This document shows positions 26,100 to 34,550 of a DNA stretch of 64,000 nt, one piece after another (the stretch's first letter is position 1; each line of letters begins with the position of its first letter). The notes under the pieces are model-generated. The model saw only the letters and a program-made list of their open reading frames with translations, had not been told where the DNA came from and ran no database searches. The stretch is from positions 434,001 through 498,000 of the forward strand of contig NZ_BMCN01000001.1 in assembly GCF_014635205.1 (NCBI RefSeq). The letters are read 5' to 3'. This stretch comes from Jeotgalicoccus aerolatus (GTDB lineage Bacteria > Bacillota > Bacilli > Staphylococcales > Salinicoccaceae). Made by a program: the position numbers and the translations under genes.

Positions 26100-26129
26100 A
26101 ACAGGACAGTGAATATTCGCTGTCCTGTT
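26100..26129 (-). terminator. Riboswitch expression-platform terminator
   Basis: Stem of AACAGGACAG and CTGTCCTGTT around a GAATATTC core, with TTTTATTTATTT following on the minus strand, between the glycine aptamer and the gcvT RBS. Expected to be disrupted when glycine binds (ON switch, as known for the family). Confidence 0.85.
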
Positions 26130-26154
26130 GAAATACTCTTCAGGATTACGTCGC

Positions 26155-26234
26155 AATACTGTCCTTTTGCCTGAGAGATTCACCGTTTAACGGCTTGCTC
26201 CTTCGGCGACGCTGCCAGCGTTCTCTCCAGTATT
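26155..26234 (-). promoter_or_regulatory. Glycine riboswitch aptamer (single)
   Basis: Minus-strand sequence holds the conserved glycine-aptamer segments GGAGAG, GCCGAAGGAGCAA and AATCTCTCAGGCAAAAGGAC. P1 is formed by AATACTG (26234-26228) and CAGTATT (26161-26155). Only one aptamer is seen between the promoter and the terminator; many glycine riboswitches are tandem. It controls gcvT. Confidence 0.93.
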
Positions 26235-26267
26235 ATTCACCCGTAACTGTCTTTTGAATCCGTATTC

Positions 26268-26297
26268 ATTATACTCATAACATATTTCAAAGTGCAA
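26268..26297 (-). promoter_or_regulatory. Putative promoter of the riboswitch-gcvT transcript
   Basis: TTGCAC (26297-26292), an 18-bp spacer and TATAAT (26273-26268). Start near 26261 leaves only about 27 nt before P1 of the aptamer, too short for a second full aptamer. Confidence 0.65.
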
Positions 26298-26314
26298 GCC
26301 GAAAAGCCCGCGTT

Positions 26315-26812
26315 TTACTGCTGCTGTTTGCTAAAACTGATAATTGCTTCAGCTGTATTTTCTATCGGCTGAGCAGTGCTGATTTCTTTATCGGAAAGCG
26401 CTTGATATTTCTTCAGTCTGGATTGATAAAGATTCCTCACCGTTTCAATATCCTGATTGCCGAGCGGACGGTTGTCATCCGCCTGGATTCTTTCGTATAG
26501 ATTTTCAAATGGTGCGTTTAAGAAGAAAACAGGCATTTCTTTTTGCGCTTGAAGCAGTTCGTATGACTTATCAAAAGTCACGACTCCGCCGCCTGTTGCG
26601 ATGATTACATCTTTACTCAAAGTTTCTGACAGCGCCTGAAATTCATATTTTCTAAAGGCCGCCTCCCCTTCTTTGGCAAAAATCTCAGGAATAGTTTTAT
26701 TGGCGATTACTGGAATCACTGCATCCAGATCAATCACTTGTTTATTAAGTTTTTTACCGAGTTCATGTGCGATCGTCGTTTTGCCGCACCCCATAAAGCC
26801 GATTAATATCAT
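26315..26812 (-). CDS. aroK: Shikimate kinase
   Basis: 165-aa P-loop kinase that phosphorylates shikimate at the 3-OH in the aromatic pathway. Walker A is GFMGCGKTT. The shikimate-binding DLD motif is in VIDLDAVI, with RKYE after GEAAF (FRxxE motif) and TGGGVV; the lid Arg lies in DDNRPLGN. The frame permits a GTG at 26821, but AGGTG overlaps that codon and sits well before ATG 26812, which I choose. It stands alone between comGF and gcvT. Confidence 0.92.
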   Translation of the reverse strand: MILIGFMGCGKTTIAHELGKKLNKQVIDLDAVIPVIANKTIPEIFAKEGEAAFRKYEFQALSETLSKDVIIATGGGVVTFDKSYELLQAQKEMPVFFLNAPFENLYERIQADDNRPLGNQDIETVRNLYQSRLKKYQALSDKEISTAQPIENTAEAIISFSKQQQ

Positions 26813-26913
26813 TATTTTCACCTAATTTATTATTTGATCAATTTTATTAATATAGATTTCTATTAAACTCATTCGGATATCCAAAATCAGCTGAAATCTA
26901 CTATAGTAATGAT

Positions 26914-26942
26914 AGTATACCCCGATTAAATATATAAGTAAA
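26914..26942 (-). promoter_or_regulatory. Putative aroK promoter
   Basis: TTTACT (26942-26937), a 17-bp spacer and TATACT (26919-26914) in the gap after comGF. I see no clear comG terminator, so read-through is possible. Confidence 0.4.
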
Positions 26943-26969
26943 AAGTAGACTGATAAACTGAAAAACCCG

Positions 26970-27386
26970 TCATTTGTTAAAGGTGTATGTTTCATCAGCA
27001 TCCCCTTTCAGCTTCAGTGTAATTAGACCGTTTGATTCATTTAGTATAAATGTATCGATATTAAACATCAGAGTGACGAAGCCGTCCCCGTCTATACTCT
27101 TTATAATCCGTCCGTTCTGATAGCGGTATGATACTTGCCCTCTGTCGGTTTTAAACTGTATCACAGATGCATTTGATATTTTAATGTCTGAAGAGGCGTC
27201 GTAAGTTTCCATAATATCCATAGTAAAAATATCCAGATCATAGTCATCATCTATCGGTTCGAGCGCTTGGAATACCGATAAAATTCCCGGCATCACAGCC
27301 ATAATTAATGCTGCCGTCATAAGTGACAGCAGCATTTCCAAATAAGTGAAGCCGTCAGCTGCATATTTTTTTAAGTCTGTCCTCAC
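26970..27386 (-). CDS. comGF: Competence pilus assembly protein ComGF
   Basis: 138-aa minor pseudopilin of the transformation pilus. A prepilin-like start (DGFTYLEMLLSLMTAALIMAV) with Gly-Phe and Glu+5 is followed by a membrane/assembly helix and a C-terminal domain ending with LITLKLKGDADETYTFNK. The open frame begins with TTG 27392, but GGGG sits 7 nt before GTG 27386, so I use GTG. It overlaps comGE by 32 bp. No comGG-like ORF follows; the operon ends here, as in staphylococci. Confidence 0.82.
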   Translation of the reverse strand: MRTDLKKYAADGFTYLEMLLSLMTAALIMAVMPGILSVFQALEPIDDDYDLDIFTMDIMETYDASSDIKISNASVIQFKTDRGQVSYRYQNGRIIKSIDGDGFVTLMFNIDTFILNESNGLITLKLKGDADETYTFNK

Positions 27387-27612
27387 ATGCAATCCCCGCC
27401 TCTTTATAAATTAGTTTTGCAGCTGCTGTAAAATCTTCAGGCGAATCATAGCGGCCTGAGGCAATGTAAATTTCTCTTAAAGTGTTCAGGCGTTCAAGAC
27501 TGGCCTCATTATTTTGCAAAATAAATATTAAACCGGGCAAGGTCAGTACAATAACAGTGAAAATCGACAGTGCGAGTATGCTGTCGATTAGCAAAAAACC
27601 ATTATGATTCAA
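27355..27612 (-). CDS. comGE: Competence protein ComGE-like minor pseudopilin
   Basis: 85-aa protein beginning NHNGFLLIDSILALSIFTVIV: a Gly-Phe cleavage site and one hydrophobic helix as in pseudopilins, with Asp in place of the usual Glu+5. The C-terminal part is soluble and weakly conserved. The only workable start is TTG 27612, with AAGGA about 10 nt upstream and lying within the comGD end (11-bp overlap). ComGE is assigned from order within the operon more than from sequence. Confidence 0.75.
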   Translation of the reverse strand: MNHNGFLLIDSILALSIFTVIVLTLPGLIFILQNNEASLERLNTLREIYIASGRYDSPEDFTAAAKLIYKEAGIACEDRLKKICS

Positions 27613-28057
27613 TTCTAAAACGTCCTTTCAGTATTTGGAAAATAAATTTAACGCTGTCTTTATCACACGATAAATACACTGTGCCAAAAGCACTGGTATC
27701 ACCGTTATTTCTATAAGTAAACTGCTTAAGTCCATAGTCTTCCAGCCGGCAGGCTGTTAAGCTGTAGTGAGAAACTAAGTGGCGTTCACGGTTTCGGACT
27801 TCAACTGTTTGTTTGTCGTAATTCATAAATACTGTAAATGACTGATTTTTAGCCAAGGCATTCATCTGTGCCCCCTGGTATAAGTAACTGAGGTTTTTAA
27901 GCTCATCTTCTGTGCTGCTGTGCCGGTATTCAGGTATATGCGGCACGGAAATTAAAATAATACTGCTGACTAAAAATAAAGTCAGCAGCATTTCAAGCAT
28001 GGTAAATCCGCTATGATCTCGTCGCTTCGCCATTAGTAATCGTAATAGAATCTCCAT
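27602..28057 (-). CDS. comGD: Competence protein ComGD (pseudopilin)
   Basis: 151-aa minor pseudopilin with the prepilin motif SGFTMLEMLLTLFLVSSIILI (Gly-Phe, Glu+5). It overlaps comGC by 47 bp if started at ATG 28057. A second ATG at 28033 would give MAKRRDHSGFTM and a shorter overlap. RBS evidence is weak for both, so the start is uncertain. Two Cys in the C-terminal domain (TACRLEDY and LSCDKDS) could form a disulfide outside the membrane. Confidence 0.82.
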   Translation of the reverse strand: MEILLRLLMAKRRDHSGFTMLEMLLTLFLVSSIILISVPHIPEYRHSSTEDELKNLSYLYQGAQMNALAKNQSFTVFMNYDKQTVEVRNRERHLVSHYSLTACRLEDYGLKQFTYRNNGDTSAFGTVYLSCDKDSVKFIFQILKGRFRIES

Positions 28058-28334
28058 TTTGACAGCTGACCTGATCAGCCGTTAAGTAATCCGGAACCAA
28101 ATCTTGAATCGATGCAGGACCAGCACCTTCGTTTAGTGTATAGGCTTCGATTTGGCTCTGTACCATTCTGACCTGTGCTTCACAGCCGGTATCCTGTACG
28201 TTGCGGCTTTGAGCAGCGATATTCGGAATAATTAATATAATCAGCACAGAGATAACGAGCAGCACCAGCAGCATTTCGATTAATGTAAAACCGTCTTCTT
28301 CATTTCTAAGTTTGCGTTTAATAATTTCTCTCAT
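28011..28334 (-). CDS. comGC: Major competence pseudopilin ComGC
   Basis: 107-aa major pilin of the DNA-uptake pilus. The class III signal sequence MREIIKRKLRNEEDGFTLIE is cut between Gly and Phe by the ComC peptidase, with Glu+5 and a long hydrophobic helix. Cys in DTGCEAQ and VSCQNG probably form the stabilising disulfide. AGGAGG precedes the ATG. Assembled by ComGA and ComGB encoded upstream. Confidence 0.9.
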   Translation of the reverse strand: MREIIKRKLRNEEDGFTLIEMLLVLLVISVLIILIIPNIAAQSRNVQDTGCEAQVRMVQSQIEAYTLNEGAGPASIQDLVPDYLTADQVSCQNGDSITITNGEATRS

Positions 28335-28351
28335 AATATATTCCTCCTGAA

Positions 28352-29407
28352 TTATTGGATGTTAGACATCATGTTAAATATCGGCAGAACGATCACTAAA
28401 TACAGACAAACGATTAAAAGTCCGAGAATTAGAAATATGACCGGCTGAATTTTCTTCGTTAAATTCTCTATTTTGATTATTATATTTTCAAGAGAATATT
28501 CACTGTAGATGATTAATTCCTTGCCGACATCACTGTTGTACTCACCGTGGCTGACAAATACAGCCAGTCTCTGATCCAGCACATTCTGCTGTTCGATGGC
28601 TTCTGACAGCGATATTCCGGCCAGCAGTTTTTCTTCAAGCATGCGAGCTGTCATATTTAAATAACGGTTAATCGTCTGCGTTTTAAGCAGCATAATAATT
28701 TCTTTTACTTCGAGTCCGTTATTTAAAAAATAGCCGAACTCTCGCGAAAAGCGGTAGGTCACATAATATTTAAAATAAGTTCTGACAAGCGGGATGCTCA
28801 GCAGCATATGTGCAGCTCTCTTAGTATTTTTCATACGTGTGATCAGCAAAATCGTAACGCTGATAAGCATTATGATTATCAGCACACCGAGTGCCGTGTA
28901 AGGCAAATAGTTCAATATAAATGTCAATATATTGACGAGTGATGTTTTATCCGCCTGCATGGCACTGTATAAATCGTTAAACTGCGGAATGACCGTATAG
29001 TTTAACAGCACCAGCATAATGATAAAGATCGATACAAGCACCAGCGGATACTGCAATGTTTTAATCAGCTTCTGAACAGTTTTTCTGCGTGTGTTTAAAT
29101 ATTCTCCGGACTGTTCTAAATTGGTAATAATTTCTCCGTGAATTTCTGCAAATGATACCTGCATAATAATCGACTTTGAGAAGCCCAAACTTTTAAGTAC
29201 AGCACTTAAAGCGGCACCTGAATTAATCAATGCGAGTGCAGCGGCTTTATCTTGTGCTTTGATGACTTCGTACTGCTCCGTTAAGAATATTAAGGCCTGC
29301 TGCATCGTAAAACCGTTCTTTAAAAGTGCGGCAAGTTTAATTAAAAAATGCGCATCATATTTGCCAAGCTTATTGGAAGGTCCGATTGTAATATTCAAAT
29401 TCTTCAT
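28352..29407 (-). CDS. comGB: Competence platform protein ComGB (type II secretion F family)
   Basis: 351-aa inner-membrane platform of the competence pilus. Two T2SF domains are seen (about residues 18-130 and 215-340), with three hydrophobic spans near 110-130, 160-185 and 320-345. It overlaps comGA by 38 bp and has AGGAGG before ATG 29407. It works with ATPase ComGA to extend and retract the pilus. Confidence 0.9.
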   Translation of the reverse strand: MKNLNITIGPSNKLGKYDAHFLIKLAALLKNGFTMQQALIFLTEQYEVIKAQDKAAALALINSGAALSAVLKSLGFSKSIIMQVSFAEIHGEIITNLEQSGEYLNTRRKTVQKLIKTLQYPLVLVSIFIIMLVLLNYTVIPQFNDLYSAMQADKTSLVNILTFILNYLPYTALGVLIIIMLISVTILLITRMKNTKRAAHMLLSIPLVRTYFKYYVTYRFSREFGYFLNNGLEVKEIIMLLKTQTINRYLNMTARMLEEKLLAGISLSEAIEQQNVLDQRLAVFVSHGEYNSDVGKELIIYSEYSLENIIIKIENLTKKIQPVIFLILGLLIVCLYLVIVLPIFNMMSNIQ

Positions 29408-30362
29408 CGGTCAGTCCTCCTTCCTTATGCATATCGCTTAATTTATCTCCGATAGTTTTATAATTTGGATGATCACCGTTTAAATGCAGAGCGATCATTT
29501 CGGCATCTATATATTCATAGACGATAAAAGAGCCCTGCTCTGCATGAATCAGCCGCTGGTTGACGATCAAAGAAATACTTTCAGTCATTTCTTCTTTGAA
29601 TAAACCGTAGTCTTTTAAACGGGTCAGCGTGCTTAAAGCACTTTTTGAGTGAAAGGTTGAAATAACTAAGTGGCCTGATAAGCTGGTTTTTAATAATTCC
29701 TCAGCAATAATTTTGTCCCTGATTTCTCCAAAGAGCACTATATCCGGGTCACAGCGCAAAACGCCGCGTATCAGCGGTCCATAACTTAAATTGGCTTTGT
29801 CATTTATTTCGGCCTGGACGACGTGATCAATGTCAAACTCAACGGGGTCCTCGATACTGATAATTTGCCGGGTCTGTTCAGCAGCAGTTTCGGCTGCCAG
29901 TCTGTACATGACAGTGCTTTTTCCTGAACCTGTAGGTCCTGTAAATAAAATAAGCCCTTGAGACAGCTTCATATACTCAAGTAAAAAGTCGTAATCCGAC
30001 TGGTTATAAAAAAGTTCTGCAGACGTTTTTTCTGCACTGTTGTTCAGCAGTCTGATGACTACAATTTCTTTCATAATGGTCAGCGGAAGTGTACTGACAC
30101 GGATATTGCACAACAATTTACCGATGTAAAAACTAGTCCGGCCGCTTTGCGGGATTTTGTGCTCGTTAATATCCAGTTCTGCAATGAACTTTAAATAGTT
30201 AATCAGCCGTTTCAGCATATCGGTTTCCAGCATGCGGACGGCTGCCATCTTTCCGCGAACACGTTTTCTAACCGATCCGCCGGTTTTTTCAAACGTAATA
30301 TGAATATCGCTCGCTCCGCTGTCATATGCATCTTTAATAATTGATTCTGCTAACTGTTTCAA
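29370..30362 (-). CDS. comGA: Competence pilus ATPase ComGA
   Basis: 330-aa GspE/PilB-type ATPase that powers pilus assembly. Walker A is FTGPTGSGKSTVMYRL; the Asp box/Walker B region is DPDIVLFGEIRDKIIAEE, and the His box is GHLVISTFHSKSALSTL. The longest frame starts 23 codons upstream, but GGAGG lies 7 nt before TTG 30362, giving MKQLAESIIKDAYDSGASDI, the family's typical start. First gene of the comG operon. Confidence 0.92.
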   Translation of the reverse strand: MKQLAESIIKDAYDSGASDIHITFEKTGGSVRKRVRGKMAAVRMLETDMLKRLINYLKFIAELDINEHKIPQSGRTSFYIGKLLCNIRVSTLPLTIMKEIVVIRLLNNSAEKTSAELFYNQSDYDFLLEYMKLSQGLILFTGPTGSGKSTVMYRLAAETAAEQTRQIISIEDPVEFDIDHVVQAEINDKANLSYGPLIRGVLRCDPDIVLFGEIRDKIIAEELLKTSLSGHLVISTFHSKSALSTLTRLKDYGLFKEEMTESISLIVNQRLIHAEQGSFIVYEYIDAEMIALHLNGDHPNYKTIGDKLSDMHKEGGLTDEEFEYYNRTFQ

Positions 30363-30511
30363 AAAAACACCTCCTACCCTATATATAGGCAAAAAGTGCG
30401 ATTTCCTTTTAAAAAAGTCGTTCAAATACAAAAATAGTAAAACTGCTTAACTTTTTACACCAACTCATATAGTTTTGGAATTTAATTACAGCGAAATAAA
30501 TGTAATTCCTA

Positions 30512-30540
30512 TTTACATTGTTGAAAGTATTATCTATAAT
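30512..30540 (+). promoter_or_regulatory. Strong SigA promoter of the DUF2626 gene
   Basis: TTTACA (30512-30517), a 17-bp spacer and consensus TATAAT (30535-30540), about 40 nt before the RBS. Confidence 0.75.
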
Positions 30541-30586
30541 TAAAGCTAATGATATGTGAAAGTATTCAGGTGGGAGGATGTATCAC

Positions 30587-30835
30587 ATGGATAAAGTATT
30601 TAAAATGCTAGGATTCTGGACTGCAATGTTTGCAATTCTGTTCTACATCGGAGATATGGTTACAATGACTTTATTATTCGTTGCACAGACTGGCTTCTTT
30701 GTTTTACTGGGATATATGAAATTAACTGAAAGAATGTACATGTACGTATTCGCTGCATATTTAGTGATATTCTTTGTCGGCTTTACATACTACACAACAT
30801 TCTTGCTCGAACCATCATTTGGGAATCAGCATTAA
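30587..30835 (+). CDS. DUF2626 small membrane protein (YqgY family)
   Basis: 82-aa protein with three hydrophobic segments and conserved stretches LGFWTAMFAILFYIGD and VFFVGFTYYTTFLLE, matching YqgY of Bacillus (DUF2626). Function unknown. The frame reaches an ATG 9 nt earlier, but that ATG overlaps the GGGAGG ribosome site, so ATG 30587 is the start. Single-gene unit with a strong promoter and a symmetrical terminator. Confidence 0.87.
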   Translation: MDKVFKMLGFWTAMFAILFYIGDMVTMTLLFVAQTGFFVLLGYMKLTERMYMYVFAAYLVIFFVGFTYYTTFLLEPSFGNQH

Positions 30836-30840
30836 TCAAA

Positions 30841-30873
30841 AAAGGCAGGAACATTTTATGTTCCTGCCTTTTT
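30841..30873. terminator. Bidirectional terminator
   Basis: 14-bp stem (AAAGGCAGGAACAT and its complement) with a 3-nt loop; A- and T-tracts on either side serve both the DUF2626 gene and the convergent MBL gene. Confidence 0.9.
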
Positions 30874-30883
30874 AATATGGAAA

Positions 30884-31495
30884 TTACCGGACGTAAGGGT
30901 TATTTTCTTTTTCGTCACCGATTGTGGTCGGTATATTATGACCTGCGTATACAGTAGTTGCCGGATCCAGCTTAAATAATTTTTCTTTAATAGAATACAT
31001 GAGTTCAGCTTCCGAACCGCCGTATAAGTCTGTGCGGCCGACACCCTTATTGAACAGCACGTCCCCTGATACGATAAAATCTTCGAATTTGTAAGATAAA
31101 GAGCCCGGTGAATGTCCGGGTGTATGAATGACATCGAATTTAAAGGCCCCTAGCGTGCACGGCCCTTCTTTTAAGGTATTTGGTCTCACAGAAGAAGTGA
31201 TCTCCTCAGTGAATCGAATTGAGCCGTTTTTTGAGGTGTCTGTCAGCCAGTCCTTTTCTATATCTGACATATACACTTCTGCACCTGTAAAAGCCTGCAC
31301 TTCATCCAAAGCGCCAAAATGATCGTAATGTGTATGAGTTAACAGGATAGCATCTACCGGCAGCCCGATATCTTTCAGTTTGCCGATAATTACTTTAGCT
31401 TCTGCTGAAGGATCGACAAGCAGAGCACTTTCTTTCGTACTGATAATGTAGCAGTTTGTTGATAATGCACCTAAAGGCAATCTTGTTATTTTCAT
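30884..31495 (-). CDS. MBL-fold metallo-hydrolase (YqgX, glyoxalase II-like)
   Basis: 203-aa metallo-beta-lactamase-fold enzyme. Zinc ligands: THTHYDHFGAL, His in TPGHSPGS, Asp in VSGDVLFNKGVGR, and His in YAGHNIPT. This set is that of the glyoxalase II subfamily, and Bacillus YqgX is reported to act as a hydroxyacylglutathione-type hydrolase. The physiological thioester here (possibly a bacillithiol adduct) is unknown. GGAGAGTG precedes ATG 31495. Confidence 0.88.
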   Translation of the reverse strand: MKITRLPLGALSTNCYIISTKESALLVDPSAEAKVIIGKLKDIGLPVDAILLTHTHYDHFGALDEVQAFTGAEVYMSDIEKDWLTDTSKNGSIRFTEEITSSVRPNTLKEGPCTLGAFKFDVIHTPGHSPGSLSYKFEDFIVSGDVLFNKGVGRTDLYGGSEAELMYSIKEKLFKLDPATTVYAGHNIPTTIGDEKENNPYVR

Positions 31496-31593
31496 TAATA
31501 ATCACTCTCCAAAATGTTCTCGACAAAAGTATATATTAATTATACAATATTATTAAGTGATTGTTTAAAGAGAATGATTAGGGGGTCAACATA

Positions 31594-31830
31594 ATGCCTT
31601 TCTTCGATACAGGAGATTTATTTACTATTGGCGGATTAACGATTAGAATCGGTGTTAATGCACTTGCTATTTTAATGGGTCTGGTAGCTGTTTTTGGAAT
31701 CATCGGGCTATTAAACTCAATGAAAGCTAAAAACTTACTGGGTGCCGCTTTCAGTGCAATTACAGTACTGGTCTTTGGTCTTTGGGCACTGGCAACAATC
31801 TTCACATTCGGCTATCCGGATCTCGGTTAA
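31594..31830 (+). CDS. DUF2759 small membrane protein (YqgW family)
   Basis: 78-aa protein with two predicted spans (about residues 22-42 and 50-70) and the motif LLNSMKAKNLLGAAFSAITV, matching YqgW of Bacillus (DUF2759). No known function. AGGGGG lies ahead of the ATG and a perfect hairpin follows. The yqgW-yqgX-yqgY order is conserved in Bacillales. Confidence 0.83.
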   Translation: MPFFDTGDLFTIGGLTIRIGVNALAILMGLVAVFGIIGLLNSMKAKNLLGAAFSAITVLVFGLWALATIFTFGYPDLG

Positions 31831-31848
31831 TTAAAAAATGAAATGTTA

Positions 31849-31883
31849 AAATCCCTTCCGTTATTTAAACGGAAGGGATTTTT
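31849..31883. terminator. Bidirectional terminator between DUF2759 gene and argH
   Basis: 14-bp stem (AAATCCCTTCCGTT, 31849-31862, with its complement 31868-31881), 5-nt loop, and T/A tracts on both sides. Confidence 0.9.
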
Positions 31884-31886
31884 TAT

Positions 31887-33260
31887 TTACATATGATTTT
31901 TAGCAACTTCTATTTGCTGTTTTACTGATTCTGTGCCTGTCGATCCATAACTGACTCGTCTGTTAACAACAACTTTTGGAGATAAAATATTATAAATATC
32001 ATCCTCAATAACTTCGCTGGCATCTTTAAATGCCTCCAGTGTCAGATCTTTTAAGTAGATACCCTGGTTAATGCATGTCAGTACCAGTTTTCCTACAATT
32101 TCATGGGAGTCTCTGAACGGAATACCTTTCGCTACTAAATAGTCGGCCAGTTCTGTTGCATTTGAAAAGTCTTCATTTACCGCTGCTTCAAGCACTGCTT
32201 CATTAATCGTTAATGTTTCAAGCATGCCGTTCATAATTTTAAGCGACCCTTTAATAGTCGTTAATGAATCGAACAGCCCCTCTTTATCTTCCTGCATATC
32301 TTTGTTGTAAGTTAGAGGCAGACCTTTTAATAACATCAGCATAGCCATTAAATGTCCGGATGTGCGGCCTGTTTTACCGCGGATTAATTCGGCCATATCC
32401 GGATTTTTCTTCTGGGGCATCATAGATGATCCCGTTGTAAATGCATCGCTTAATGTGACGAAATTCGCTTCATCTGTCGTCCAGAATATTAACTCTTCTG
32501 ATAATCTTGATAAGTGAACCATAGACAGAGAAATGTTCGACAGTGTTTCAACGATATAATCTCTGTCGCTCACCGCATCCATGCTGTTGTGATATATGCC
32601 TTCAAAACCCAGGTCATCCTTAGTCTGGAAACGGTCGATGTTAAATGTCGTACCGCTGATTGCACCTGCACCTAATGGTGATAAATCAATACGCTTTAAT
32701 GAATCGTTAAAACGGGATTTATCGCGCTCCAGCATCCAAAAGTAAGTCATAATATGATGTGAAAACAAAATTGGCTGAGCACGCTGCAAGTGTGTATAAC
32801 CCGGCATAATGACATCGATATGTGCCTCGGCTAAATCGATGATGGTCTGCTGCAGCATTTCTGTCGCTTGTATGACTGCATTCACTTCTTTTTTAACAAA
32901 TAAATGCATATCAGTCGCAACTTGGTCATTTCTGCTTCTGGCTGTATGGAGCTTGCCGCCGGCAGAACCGATTTTTTCAATCAGCGCTGCTTCAACGTTC
33001 ATATGAATATCTTCACGAGAGACGCTGAATGTTAACTGACCTTTATTATAGTCCTCTAATATGCTTAGAAGGCCGGCTTTAATTTGACTGTATTCATCTT
33101 CAGAGATAATATTTTGTGCTGCCAGCATGCCAGCATGCGCTAGGCTGCCGTTAATATCTTCTTCGATTAAAACTTTATCAAAATGGATGGAAGCATTAAA
33201 CTCTTCCACCCATGATATTGATTCTTCCTGGAACCTTCCGCCCCAAGCCTTTTTACTCAT
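31887..33260 (-). CDS. argH: Argininosuccinate lyase
   Basis: 457-aa fumarase-superfamily enzyme that splits argininosuccinate into arginine and fumarate, the last step of arginine synthesis. Signatures: [12 protein letters not shown] at the start, [28 protein letters not shown], and the flexible loop [16 protein letters not shown] with the catalytic Ser. The frame is open 41 codons further upstream inside argG, but ATG 33260 has GGGAG upstream and the canonical N-terminus. It overlaps the argG stop by 8 bp. Confidence 0.95.
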   Translation of the reverse strand: MSKKAWGGRFQEESISWVEEFNASIHFDKVLIEEDINGSLAHAGMLAAQNIISEDEYSQIKAGLLSILEDYNKGQLTFSVSREDIHMNVEAALIEKIGSAGGKLHTARSRNDQVATDMHLFVKKEVNAVIQATEMLQQTIIDLAEAHIDVIMPGYTHLQRAQPILFSHHIMTYFWMLERDKSRFNDSLKRIDLSPLGAGAISGTTFNIDRFQTKDDLGFEGIYHNSMDAVSDRDYIVETLSNISLSMVHLSRLSEELIFWTTDEANFVTLSDAFTTGSSMMPQKKNPDMAELIRGKTGRTSGHLMAMLMLLKGLPLTYNKDMQEDKEGLFDSLTTIKGSLKIMNGMLETLTINEAVLEAAVNEDFSNATELADYLVAKGIPFRDSHEIVGKLVLTCINQGIYLKDLTLEAFKDASEVIEDDIYNILSPKVVVNRRVSYGSTGTESVKQQIEVAKNHM

Positions 33261-34461
33261 CCACAGCAACTCCCTGTTCAAGCATTGCTTTAACTTTAGT
33301 CGGCAGTCCGAAGATTTCGATGAAACCGACAGATGCTTCCTGGTTAAATGCATCTTCCTTAGTATATGTTGCCAATTTTTCATTATAAAGACTATTTTCT
33401 GATTTACGGCCGGTTACAGTAACATTCCCTTTGTACAGTTCTACACGCACCTCACCGTTAACCGGCTGCTGCATATCTTTTAATGTCGCTCTTAAAGTAT
33501 CGGATAACGGTGTAAACCATAAGCCGTTATACACTTGTTCTGTATACTTCTGTTCAATAACCGGCTTGAAGTGTGCAATGTCTTTCGTCAAAGTAATGGT
33601 TTCAAGGTCGTGTTTAGCAGTTAAAATAACTTTAGCTGCAGGTGTTTCATATATTTCTCTCGATTTAATACCAACGAGTCTGTTTTCAACGTGGTCGATT
33701 CTGCCGATACCGTGCTTGCCAGCTACGTTATTTAAATGCAGAATCAATTCGTGCAGTTCATATTTTTGACCGTTAACAGCAACAGGCAGCCCTTTTTCGT
33801 AAGTAATTAAGAGCTCTTCAGCCTCATCCGGTGCATTTTTAACATTTGCTGTCAGATCATATGCATCTTCCGGCGGTGCTGCCCAAGGATCTTCGAGAAT
33901 ACCGCACTCGTTACTTCTGCCCCATAAGTTCTGGTCTACTGAATATGGTGAATCTAAATCGATTGGAATCGGAATATTGTGCTCTCTTGCATATTCGATT
34001 TCTTCTTCTCTTGACCATGTCCATTCACGAACCGGTGCGAGCACTTTTATTGTCGGGTCCAGTGATTTAATTGCCACTTCGAAACGCACCTGGTCGTTCC
34101 CTTTACCAGTACAGCCGTGTGCCACGTAATCTGCATGTGTTTCATGAGCAATTTCCACTAATTTTTTAGAAATCAGCGGACGGCTGAGTGCTGAAACAAG
34201 CGGATATTTTTCTTCATACATTGAGTTGCCGTAAATTGTATATGCAACAAAATCTTCTGCAAATTCTTTTTGTGTATTAATAATGTGACATTCGCTGGCA
34301 CCCATTTTAAGTGCTTTATCATGTACCTGATCCAGATCTTTACCTTCACCGACATCGAGACATACAGCCACTACGTCGAATCCTTTATCGATAAACCACT
34401 GAATCGTTACGCTTGTGTCTAAACCGCCTGAATATGCTAAAACTACTTTTTTCTGTGCCAT
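33253..34461 (-). CDS. argG: Argininosuccinate synthase
   Basis: 402-aa ATP-dependent ligase joining citrulline and aspartate. The N-type ATP pyrophosphatase loop is [28 protein letters not shown] and [15 protein letters not shown] bind substrates. GAGGTG precedes ATG 34461. It forms a two-gene operon with argH. An ARG-box-like site overlaps the promoter, suggesting repression by the ArgR encoded at 12 kb. Confidence 0.95.
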   Translation of the reverse strand: MAQKKVVLAYSGGLDTSVTIQWFIDKGFDVVAVCLDVGEGKDLDQVHDKALKMGASECHIINTQKEFAEDFVAYTIYGNSMYEEKYPLVSALSRPLISKKLVEIAHETHADYVAHGCTGKGNDQVRFEVAIKSLDPTIKVLAPVREWTWSREEEIEYAREHNIPIPIDLDSPYSVDQNLWGRSNECGILEDPWAAPPEDAYDLTANVKNAPDEAEELLITYEKGLPVAVNGQKYELHELILHLNNVAGKHGIGRIDHVENRLVGIKSREIYETPAAKVILTAKHDLETITLTKDIAHFKPVIEQKYTEQVYNGLWFTPLSDTLRATLKDMQQPVNGEVRVELYKGNVTVTGRKSENSLYNEKLATYTKEDAFNQEASVGFIEIFGLPTKVKAMLEQGVAVDE

Positions 34462-34503
34462 TTATGTCACCTCATAAGTTTATTTGTTTTCTTGATAATT
34501 AAT

Positions 34504-34546
34504 ATACTAACATCATAAACTTACATATTCAAGTATATTTATACAT
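34504..34546 (-). promoter_or_regulatory. argGH promoter with ARG-box-like operator
   Basis: TTGAAT (34532-34527), a 17-bp spacer and TAGTAT (34509-34504). ATGTATAAATATACT (34546-34532) matches the ARG-box consensus WTGNATWWWWATNCAW except at one end and abuts the -35. Confidence 0.5.
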
Positions 34547-34550
34547 AATA

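Noticed and set aside
26229..26261. Second glycine aptamer upstream of the first
   Set aside because: Only about 30 nt separate the predicted start from P1 and the conserved GGAGAG/GAAGGAG elements do not recur.
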